From assembly GCA_017979445.1 (NCBI GenBank), contig CM030710.1, positions 10,402,248 to 10,466,247 on the forward strand: 64,000 nucleotides of DNA, read 5' to 3'. This stretch comes from Akebia trifoliata. Its lineage: Eukaryota; Streptophyta; Magnoliopsida; Ranunculales; Lardizabalaceae. Position 1 is the first letter of the stretch, and each line of letters opens with the position of its first letter. Under the pieces are notes generated by a model. The model was given only the letters and a program-made list of their open reading frames with translations, searched no databases and was not told where the DNA came from. A program made the position numbers and the translations under genes. Shown here one piece after another: positions 32,975-42,479 of the stretch.

Positions 32975-34171
32975 TCAACAAATTTGATTTGAACTATTTT
33001 TACATGGACGCTTGGTTTTGTCTTGATGGTCATCAGGATTGCTGTCAGGCTTGACCCTCTTGGTTCTAACAACTGGCTCTCTGAATTCTGCTGGTCCGTC
33101 CGGATACCCTAAGGTGCGCTTGTTCCATGCTTTCTCGATGAGGTGTACTAACTTTTCAGTCAAAGGCTCGGGGGAAAAGAAAGCTTTGGGTTGAGATAAG
33201 GATAACTCTATGGGTACATCATACTGTTCTGGGATCAAATTAGGATGGTAAAAAGATGTTTCTTCTAAACCCATCAGACGGACATAGTAGGATCCTTTGG
33301 TTCCTAGAACAGGGGGATCAGTCATCCACCAAGGGCACCTAAAACCGATATGACGAGCTAAGCGAGAGTCTAACCATTTACTCCAGGCTTTGACTGAGTT
33401 GTGACGCACTAACAGGTTTCTCTTGGAGAAGTGTTCTGGCCCATATTCGAGGTTTGAGGGAACATCTACAATCTTAAGACGATCACAAAGCCACATATAG
33501 AGTAAGTGGGGACTTCCTTTGAAGCTTTCCCGCTCACCATTTTTTATGGCATCTAGACCTGAGAAGGTTTCAGCTAAGATGAGGGGCACTGGGTTGGCTT
33601 TCCTCGAGAGTTGAGAGGCTAAATCTATGAAGGACTCAGGGATAGTTTGGCCATCACTATTAGAGGTCAGTATGTATTGGGCTAGGATTCCTAAGCATAA
33701 TCGATAGTCTCTAGTGGCTCGCCAGGCTTCGGGTTTTACATTGATAGGATGACTGCGGGAGCGGTACGGGCCCAGTAAAGGTACTAAATCCAGTCTCCCG
33801 TTATGGATTAGGGCCTTGGCTTCTTCTTTGGAAATATTCAATCCTGTGGCGAGGGCACCAGAATATCCGGTCTTCAATGAGGGCCGGACTAGAGGTCCTG
33901 AAGTGGATATCCCCATAATACCACAAAAATCCTCGTGAGTAGGGCACAAGTGTATACGCCCAATGTGGAATATGTGAAGGTAGGGGTTCCATCGTTTAGC
34001 CATAGCATGTAAGAGGTTCCAGTCTATCTCAAACTCATGGAAGTAAAGAGCACTCCTCAACATGAATCTCCCAAAATTGATCTTCTCTACAGGGTGCATC
34101 CCTATGACGGTTGTTTTGACTAACTGATCGATTGGGTTATCGCCGGCGGCTAACATCCTGGTTTGACACAA
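32975..34171 (-). CDS. Element B ORF1, upstream of gag (398 aa, function unknown)
   Basis: An intact frame with ATG at 34171 and stop at 32975-32977, in the same direction as gag and about 190 bp upstream of it. An extra ORF in this place is the defining trait of Ogre elements. The protein begins MCQTRMLAAGDNPIDQLVK and contains GRIHLCPTHEDFCGIMGIS near 92-110, a feature I associate with plant-mobile-domain-like (DUF7745-type) proteins. No catalytic motif or membrane segment is seen; the C-terminus is basic (RTKRVKPDSN). It is the only undamaged ORF in the element and is absent from copies A and C. The role is unknown; a nucleic-acid or particle function is guesswork. Confidence 0.82.
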   Translation of the reverse strand: MCQTRMLAAGDNPIDQLVKTTVIGMHPVEKINFGRFMLRSALYFHEFEIDWNLLHAMAKRWNPYLHIFHIGRIHLCPTHEDFCGIMGISTSGPLVRPSLKTGYSGALATGLNISKEEAKALIHNGRLDLVPLLGPYRSRSHPINVKPEAWRATRDYRLCLGILAQYILTSNSDGQTIPESFIDLASQLSRKANPVPLILAETFSGLDAIKNGERESFKGSPHLLYMWLCDRLKIVDVPSNLEYGPEHFSKRNLLVRHNSVKAWSKWLDSRLARHIGFRCPWWMTDPPVLGTKGSYYVRLMGLEETSFYHPNLIPEQYDVPIELSLSQPKAFFSPEPLTEKLVHLIEKAWNKRTLGYPDGPAEFREPVVRTKRVKPDSNPDDHQDKTKRPCKNSSNQIC

Positions 34172-36790
34172 AAGAGGATTTTAGTACTCTTCCAATGGTC
34201 CATGTAAAAGATTAATTTATTTTCTTTTGGAAAATTTCATTCTTATGGAAAATATTTTCTGGAAAATATATTTTCTGGAAAATGTTTCTTCTAAAGAACA
34301 CTTCTTTTGGAAAATAATCTTTTTTGAAAAATATTTTCTTTCTCTTCTTTGAAAATTCGATTTCCATTTTGATTTAACTGGCCCGGTCCATCATGATTGT
34401 TGGATCTGGATGGAATGGGTCATTATTGTAAAAGAATGGATTCTTTACTGGGTCGGTGCACCCGTTTTAATTTTCAAAAATAAAATTTCTTTGATCCTTG
34501 AGGACAATCATACACTTTGATCTCATCATTCACATCACTCACATACATTCATCCAACAACAGGCATTCATTCAATAAACAACCCGGGAACACCCACGATA
34601 AGTTCGAGTCGTGACCTATGGGGAAGGTTTCTAGACTCTAGGCTTACTACGTGCAATGCATTTTTATCTGGCCACCCTTGCCCAAGCACACCTATATACC
34701 TTTCGATACGTGGTGACTTGGTTTGATATACCGTATAGGTGATAATCTAAAACCTCAATTCACTTCTCTGAAGCCAAAAAGAGCCAGTTTGATCTCCAGT
34801 TGAGAGGTGGCGCACAATGCTGAGCAAGGGCCCACTTAAATACCTCTCGTCTAGAATAGACGTAGTCTATCCCCCTCGTACAGTAGGGTACAGCGGGGCA
34901 AGATCTTGCTTAGGCACCGGTTTTGACCAAGAAGTGCAATTGATATACTTAGATTACCTTTTATACCTACGGGTACGAGTCAAGAGTTGTAGTTTTCATA
35001 AATGGTTTGGCATCCCACGAGGGGACCGACCACGTACTAGTACTACGTTGGCAATCGGGACATGTGACTGTGTGGCTTACAATAGGAGAAAGGCTCAGGT
35101 CACCCCAGCATGGGTGCATCAATGTCTCTCAGAATCACCTGATCAGACGGTATTGATGCCCCAGTTCGATATACCCTAAGGTACGTGACTGGAGTTGTGG
35201 GTTTCATGAATGACGTCGCATTTCCGAAGAGACCGGGCCACGCACTAGTGCCACGTTGGCTAAATGGGACGTGTAAGTGAGTAAAGCGGTAAACGTGCAT
35301 GTGGTGTGTGCAAAGTAAGGTGGGGTGTGCCCGGGGCCTTTTCCAAACAAATGGGCCCATGGCCCAATCAAACCAATCATTATAACATGAATTATATGGA
35401 TCTAAGCACCATTCCAATCACATAAACATTTAATCATGATCAAACATGCATTCCCAATGATATTATAGCATATTAAATAGGCAATCATCATGAATCAATA
35501 GTATGGTCCGCTTCACGATTTAAACATGCACATATACGGTATGTGGCAATCAATTAGACCCGATCATCGCAATAATTTGACAAATTTTATAGTCCAATCA
35601 AGGGTGTTTTGGGGCGACCCGAAATAATTCGAAATTTCTAAGGGTATTGAATTGAAGGTATAATGATGATTGATGAGATAATGATGGTGTTTTTATTTTT
35701 TTTATTTTTTATCTTTATTATTATTATTTTTTTTAAAAAATTGAGCCCAATTGAAAGAAAATTAGAAAACAAAAATAAAACCATACAACAAGCATATTTG
35801 CTGTTGAAAACATTGAAAAAGCATTGATTTGCTTTCTTTTTTTTTAAAAACTTTTTATCTTTTTTTGATTTTGATTTTTCTTTTTAAAAACAAATTAATT
35901 TCCCCTTTTTATTTTAGGGAACAAATCGATTTTTTTTTATTTAAAAAACTCAAAATAGTTTTGTAAAACAGATTATACGTTGCTGCCCAAAATCCGACCT
36001 CATCCATTATCGTCGAGATCAACCTTAGATACCATTTTAGAACAGTAGAATCACGTCAAGATCAGCCTTAGGTGCTGTTTTAAAACAGCAGAATCGCTGT
36101 TATTAACTCGGTGTTCGGCTACTAACGTTCTTGGTTATTCAGAACCGAGAGTAAGAAAAGAACCATAACCGATAGCTTCGACAAATTTAATCGAGCAAGA
36201 ACACAGAGAGAAACCGAGATTCAAACATCCATCGAGGTCTTCACCTTCGTGGTCGAGATCAGAAGTACCTTCCTTACAAGAACGACTGATCGGGCAAAAA
36301 CAGCCACTAAAAATCGAAACATGAGACGATCTTTGAGTGAAGAAGATGCGAAATAATCAAGAAACAGCGCCCCATACCAGTCCCAAAAAAAAAATCGAGA
36401 GAAAACAACGATATTTGTGATATTTTATATTAATTGAATCTCCCATCTCACAGAGGAGACAGCGCCTCAAACCAGTGTGTTCGTCGTTACTTGTTCGATC
36501 TAGAAGTAATGATGAGGGCTGCTTTGATCGGTTGATACTTAAATCGACTGAGATTCGCAAACCCAGGTATGGTTTAAGGAACCCTTGGGGGCAAAGCTCT
36601 TGAGACCGATGGAGTCAGTTGGGAAAAGACGGATTTGTTTTTAAAAACTGTTTTAAGGGCTGAAGAATAAATAAAAAGAGATTTCTTTTACTAACAACTC
36701 CCTATGAGCATCATTGGGTTTCAAAAGTAGAAATCGAGTTGTACTGGGAGCACACCACCAAGTGTTTACTGCCAACAGTAACTCAAAAGA

Positions 36791-36828
<38 letters not shown>

Positions 36829-37365
36829 TCTTTTGTTTGGCTGTCTTATGGGCAGCATGTCTTGCCTAAAAATAAACTAAACACCTAAATAATAAACAAA
36901 TAAACAAAGAAAGAAAAAAAAAAAAAGGAAAAAAAAAAAACAAATAAATCTAATTTTTTTACACCTTATCAAATAACATAAAACCGTATTTCTAAGAAAA
37001 ATCTATAGTTATCTAAACAGACACAGATCGACATACCTTTAAAAATAAAGAAAACAACCCTTTTTTTGTTTCATTAGTCCATCATCATTATTCTAATCAC
37101 GTTATTCTTTGAAATTTAGTATTATATTAAAGGTACCCAAAGTGACTCTCAATCGAAATACAAAACATGTGCCACGTTACCGTACCCGGAATTATATAGA
37201 AATTAATGATTGGGTCAGTAAATAAACGAACAAAAAACGGTAACCAGACAATAATAAGAAACTACCTAAAAATCAAATGGAAAAGAAAGAGAGCAAAAAA
37301 AAATAAAATCTAGGTCAATGGCAATATTCCCAAACTTGGGGTTTTTCAAGTCTGATCCTCAATGT
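34172..37365 (-). other. 5' leader of element B (3.2 kb)
   Basis: Non-coding. The ORF1-proximal part (34330-35480) is conserved in A and C. It contains imperfect ~200-bp repeats: the CATAAATGG...CGTACTAGTACTACGTTGGC block near 35000 recurs as CATGAATGACG...GCACTAGTGCCACGTTGGC near 35205, and GATATACC blocks lie at about 34725, 34951 and 35168. The distal part (35690-37330) is A/T-rich with a T-run at 36797-36823 and no similarity to the other copies. No ORF is conserved. Confidence 0.7.
36795..36825. repeat. Poly(T) run
   Basis: About 30 uninterrupted T residues, possibly the scar of a poly(A) insertion on the minus strand or simple slippage. No adjoining retroposon body is recognised. Confidence 0.85.
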
Positions 37366-37383
37366 CCCCAGTGGAGTAGCCAC
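37366..37383 (-). other. Primer-binding site of element B
   Basis: The minus strand next to the 5' LTR reads TGGCTACTCCACTGGGGA, one base from the LTR end. It matches the copy A site except at two positions. Ogre elements are said to use tRNA-Arg; I could not test the match. Confidence 0.72.
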
Positions 37384-39193
37384 TGAAAGCGCCCTCGATC
37401 CGTGGGGTGCGCGGATCCGCTTTTGACCCTTGAGGTTTGGGAGTCGCCACCTAGTTATTGTGGTCTAGGAACCAAACTGACTCTAACATAGATAAAAGGA
37501 ACTAATCTACCATAAAAAATCTGAATTCGGGGATCAAGTTACGGGGTTGGAAGGTGTTAGGCACCAACCCCGCCCGGCCAAAGCCGGTCTCTACTAACTT
37601 CCCAAGTAAATTACATTGCTAAAACCTAGATAAAAAAAATAAAAAATAAAATAAAAATTTACCTTTCCGATGACAAGGACTTGGTTCCCTCAGATCTGAC
37701 AAAAAGAGCTCCTTGTACCGTGCTCCCTTGCTTCGTTCTGTTTCCGGATTTGACTTTGGATCTCTGAGGCAAGGTATCTCCTTGTTTTTGAATCTGAACT
37801 CTTCAAATTCGTTGCGGATTTGGGGGTGTTTTTAGAAGGCTTTTGGGTGTTTTCTAGACTAAAATTGAAGGAGGGATGTTAGTTAAGGAGTTGGGGCTCC
37901 AAAACTAGGATTTATGGGGGGCTAGGGGAGCTTCTAGACCTACTTCTCTTTGGATTTATTATTTGATACGAAAATAGGGTGTGAGCATCTCTATTTATAG
38001 ATGTTTTTAGGGGTTGATTTGGATAGAGTTAGTGTTTAATTATAGATCTTTTAATTAGAGTTGTGTTTTAATTTGACTTGTTTTAGGTAGAATTGTGTTT
38101 TAATTAGAATTGTTTTAGGTAGAATTGTGTTTTAATTCAAATTGTTTTAGGTAGAATTGTTTTTAAGTTAGAATTGTTTTAGGTAGAATTGTGTTTCAGT
38201 TAGAACTCTATTAGATAGAGTTATTATTTAATTAGATCTCTATTATGACTTTTGGTCTTATTTGATTGACTTTTAATGTTTTGACTTTAGTCTTGCTTGA
38301 TTGACTTTTAATATCTTGACTTCAGTCTTGCTTAATTGACTTTAATTTTGACTTCAGTCTAACTTGATTGAATTTAATACCTTGACTTTAGTCTTGCTTG
38401 ATTTACTTTTAATTTTTGGAGAAGGCCCCTTTTATTATTTCTTTAATTCTTTGGACCCCCAAATTGAGGGGTTCTTAAAGAAATATCTCACGAACCCTCA
38501 ACAATTTTGCCTGAGAGCCCGATTGATCGATTTTTTAGGTTCAAAATTTTAAATTAATTACATTAATGTTTCACTTTAATTATTTAATATTTTATTTATT
38601 AATTTCGAAAATTTTAATTATGAAAATTGTGAAATTACCGTTTTGCCCCCGGAGAGGACTTTTCACGTTTCAAGTCGGTTTTTAATGTTCCAGGATGTTT
38701 TAGAATCAATTTTTCGTAAGGAATTCAATGGAAATATTAGTTTTTATTATTTATGAAGTTTTTTGTGTGAAATGGTTGTGAACTTTACGAGGGGCATTTT
38801 CGTAATTTTGTCAAATTCTGTTAAAATTGGTGAAATGATTTATTTGGTTCCGATTTGTTATTTTATGTGTTCGAGAGAGTTTTCCTAAGCGTAACGTAGG
38901 CTCTAGGGTTGTTTTGAGGTTAGGGATATTTTGGTAATTTGGTAATTTTTAGTGATTTTTATCGTGAAGTTTCTTTCTGGTCTGCAAGATGATGATTTCT
39001 ATGTTTCTGGGGTCGTATTTTCCTAGCGTAGCGTAGTTTCTAAGGTTTTGTCAGTTCGAGATACCTCATCCGGATTTCTGAAACATATCTGGTAACAAAA
39101 TAAAGCAATGGAATACACATCCATCATTGGGAATCCTTGCGATCGGGTTGACAAGTTGATTAATCAGGCGGATGCAAAAATGGGGTGTCTACA
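37384..39193 (-). repeat. Right (5') LTR of element B
   Basis: The 1810-bp repeat is nearly identical to 21129-22901. The length difference is mainly one extra 32-bp U3 unit near 38125. It ends GGGGTGTCTACA followed by the ACAAT duplication. Confidence 0.95.
37991..38000 (-). promoter_or_regulatory. TATA box driving element B
   Basis: The minus strand reads CTATAAATAG. With initiation some 30 nt downstream, the RNA would start near 37960 and run through the PBS and leader. Tandem 32- and ~40-bp units lie 80-400 bp upstream in U3. Confidence 0.68.
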
Positions 39194-39198
39194 ACAAT
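39194..39198. repeat. Target-site duplication of element B, right copy
   Basis: ACAAT, matching 21124-21128. Confidence 0.93.
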
Positions 39199-40300
39199 GC
39201 AAGGAAAAATTATGATATTTAGGAGATAAGGCATAATACGAAACAAAATTGGAGATATAATATAGTACATGAACGAATGCCTTTCCTTATAGTAATAGGA
39301 AGATCAAAATCAATCACCACAGGAGTAGTTGGAGAAATACTTGAAATAGGAAGTTTTGAGAAAGTTACTTGGTAGGGCTCATGAGGGTCTTTTATAGCCC
39401 CTTTTTCTTCTTTGAGTACACCTTCAATTCTTTCTCCCTCTTAACAAAAGTCTCCTCATGTACAATACCATTACGAACACCTTCCATTCCATTATCTTCA
39501 TAAATCATATAAGAAGAAATAGGGGATGTCTCTTCATTACAACTACTCTCCCCCTGAAGAGAAGTTCTCCTAATAGAAAAAAAAGGTGTGGACTAAAACA
39601 ATATGACATCCATAGAGACAAAAATTTTGCAAAGGAGGATGTAAACATTTGTATCCCTTTTTATCAAAAGCATACCCAAAAAAGAGACACTTAATAGCTA
39701 GCTTTTGGGTCAAGCTTGGTATGATCAGAAACAGACACATGTACAAAATAAGTACATCAAAAGATTTTTGGAGGTAAGGAAAACAAACGGTTAGGGGAAC
39801 ACAAAACATCAATAGGAAATTTATATTGCAAAATTTGAGATGACATGATTTATAAGACAAGCATTAGTTAAAAGAGCATCAAACCAAAAACTTTAGGAAC
39901 ATTCATTGCAAATGAAAGAAAATGAGCAACCTCTAACAAGTGACAATTTTTTCTCTCTCCTACTCCATTCTGTTGAGGAGCATCTACACAAGTGGTCTGA
40001 TGGATAATGTCATAATCATCAAAATAAGAAGTACGGTGACCATCAATGTATTCCCTACCATGATCAAATCTAAGAATTTTTATTTTGGCATCAAATTGTG
40101 TTTCAATCATTTTGTGGAAGGAATTAAAAATAAAATACACATTACTTTTGGCTTTAAGTAAATCCATGTAACACCAGAGAAATCATCCACAAAAGTAACA
40201 AAATATTGAAAACTACGGAAGGAAACAATATGAGAGGGCTCCACACATCAAATGAATAAGATGAAAAAAATTGGGAAACATCCACTTTAACAAGAAAAAA
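39199..40300 (-). pseudogene. Copia element, piece 3: integrase core and linker
   Basis: The minus strand encodes a copia integrase core: a WIYL/DLLKAKSNVYFIFNSF segment near 40165, KIKILRFDHGREYIDGH (second catalytic Asp region, here DHGREY), and APQQNGVGERKNCHLLEVA with the catalytic Glu. The linker toward RT continues to 39199, including a GYAFDKKGYKCLHP segment near 39650. Stops and shifts are frequent. The reading resumes beyond element B at 21128. Copia elements encode integrase before RT, which fits this order on the minus strand. Confidence 0.87.
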
Positions 40301-41204
40301 GACGGATGACCCTAGGATTGGCAATGATCCGACTTTTATCCAAAATCCAATTTGATCCGATAAATAAGGTTTAGATCAAGGTTTTCTATTTTTGGATCGG
40401 ATTAGGATGGAAAAGTAGAGATCCAATAAATTTTTGGATCGGATTCGGATCAATTCCAACCCAATCCGATAATGATCCAATCCAATCCAATCAATTTCTT
40501 ATTCTTAATACAAAACCCATTCAGTCTCTTATTCTTTGTTTAAAAAAACATCTCAAGAACTTTCTCCAAATCTCTCAAGAGGATGAGAGAAAAAAAAATC
40601 AAGAATCTTCCACAAATCTCTCTAATGAAAATACAAGGCCATATCCCATACCCTTCTTGCTAGGGAGGATTCTTCTCATTTCATGTTCTATGAAGGCCAA
40701 AAGCCTCTCCAATTCCATGTCCACCATATTATTTATCTCTCTCTATCTCTAACAGAGGAGCTTGGTGTCAATGATGGGCAACGACAAACCATCGATTTTA
40801 ATAGCAAACAGAGAAAGAGATCAAGAATTTCTAATACCAGTTGCAGACTTAATTTGACGATGAAGCCTCCTCTTCCAAACCTTCTTCTTTATCCTCCACC
40901 TCTTGTCATTACTCTTGTAGAAAAGTTAGCTTTCTATATGCATTGTTTGTTTATTTGATGTATTTAGTTAGAGCCCTTTTTGTTTTGGATTTTTGTTTTT
41001 TTTCTGTGGGATTTGGACCTTTGGATTACGCCATATCCCTCTCTCTGCGTGTGAATTAAAAAAATGGGGAATGGAGGATGAAAAGGGGATAAAAGGACTT
41101 CAAACCAAACCCTAGATTTCTCCATAATGTATGGATTGGATTGGATCGATTTTGGATTATATGAAACTTGAATTGGATTGAATTCAGTTTTATGATGTAT
41201 TGAT
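40301..41204. mobile_element. ~0.9 kb insertion in the copia element, possibly a non-autonomous DNA transposon
   Basis: The copia frame stops near 40300 and resumes near 41205. The left end has TAGGATTGGCAATGATCC (40314) and both ends are rich in GGATC/GATCC. TATCCAAAATC near 40338 is mirrored by GATTTTGGATTA near 41145, so the ends are roughly inverted. The start resembles the TAGGGGTGGCAA ends of some plant hAT-type elements. No transposase is seen, and clean 8-bp target duplications were not found. The interior, including an open frame at 40683-40958, is unrecognised. Confidence 0.4.
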
Positions 41205-42479
41205 CAGATATAGATCATAGTGTAAAATTTTTTTATCGGTAGTGATTTGATACTAATCTGGTACTGAGCCGGTCTTGTGCCAGACCAAACAACGATGCCA
41301 CAATAACCACCCCTTATAGTTATTACTCCCAATTGCAGAAGGTATATACTGGATTGGTGAAGCAACATGTGATAGAAGGTCCGGTAAGTAAAGTTCGTTT
41401 CAATCGTCTTCCTCGTCACCAAGTCCTGAAAAACACAATGAAATCAAAAGAAAGTGGCACTACAATTCAATGATTTGGTGATGTTACTAATAGACAAGAG
41501 ATTCAAAGTAAAGTTGGACACATGAAAAACATAAGATAATGACAAAGAAAGATTGACAAAGATATTATCCTTTCCAGCAATGTGAGAGTAAGATCCATCA
41601 GTAATTTTTTAACTTTATCTTTACCAAAACAAATGTTATAAGATGAGCAAAATGAGACTATACTAGTCATATGATCGGAGGCTTCTGAATCAATAATCCA
41701 AAAGTGATAGGGAGTAGAAACATAAGCATTGAGGGTTGAATGCGCAAATCACATGGAAGAAGTACTAGGTGGCTCCAGCTGAGCCATAAGACATCTGAGA
41801 ACATCAATCTCATCATGGGAGAAGCCAATATTGTTTGCAGAAGGAGCCTGTCTAGATGGAGTAACCAACAATGAATACCCAATAGAGACAACATAATGAA
41901 CATTGAGGCTCTTGTACTATTAGAACGGTTTTCTCCTCATCCACCATTGGATAACCACCCCTCTGTTGAGGAATACATGAAAATCTCAACAGGTTTCCTT
42001 GGTATGACCAGTGCGACCACAATTTTCCCACTTCAATATATCACGCTTATCTCCAGGTGTTCCCACTCAGTCAAAACCTTTACCATGACCACCACCCTTG
42101 CCACCTCTTAGAGACATTGAAACTAAAGTAGATCTCTCTGAAACACGTAGCTCTTCACGATGTAGATAGACATACACCTTAGATGGTAACAGAAGAGGCT
42201 CTTTGCCCAAAATTTAAACCCATACTTGCTCATAATCAAAATTAAGATCAACAAGGAATTCAAACACCCTATTTTCTTCAACCAACTTCTTGTATGTAGT
42301 AGCATCTTCTAAACAGTGAGACTGAAAAGTTTGATAGTGATCTAATTCTTCCCACAGACGACGAAGAGTAGAATAATATGCAGATAGGGAGTTGCTCTCC
42401 CGTCTCATCTGCTAGATACCTTGTCCCAACTCATACACACGACCAAAATTCCCAATTTCAAAATATGTTACATTCATTG
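41205..42479 (-). pseudogene. Copia element, piece 2: gag C-part, zinc knuckle, protease
   Basis: Minus-strand order: LSAYYSTLRRLWEELDHYQ (gag, near 42390), a degraded CCHC knuckle ENCGRTGHTKETC near 42030 with the first Cys lost, the protease HFWIIDSEASDHM near 41690 (DSEAS instead of the usual DSGAS) and NFTLNLLSISNITKSLNC near 41510, then the GAG-pre-integrase segment. The Gly-to-Glu change in the protease active site and many stops show it is dead. It abuts the left LTR of element D at 42480. Confidence 0.88.

Larger units (their letters stand above)
21129..39193 (-). mobile_element. Complete Tat/Ogre-type Ty3/gypsy retrotransposon, element B
   Basis: The 18.07-kb element runs right to left: 5' LTR (37384-39193), PBS, 3.2-kb leader, ORF1 (32975-34171), gag-pol (26014-32785), a 3.1-kb 3' UTR with tandem arrays, PPT and 3' LTR (21129-22901). 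An extra ORF upstream of gag, a second archaeal-type RNase H domain, very large size and a hypervariable repeat-rich 3' UTR are known traits of the Tat/Ogre lineage. The ACAAT duplication and near-identical LTRs show a young, intact insertion. Gag-pol carries four frameshifts, so this copy is probably not autonomous. It landed inside the integrase-RT linker of a copia element. Confidence 0.95.
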
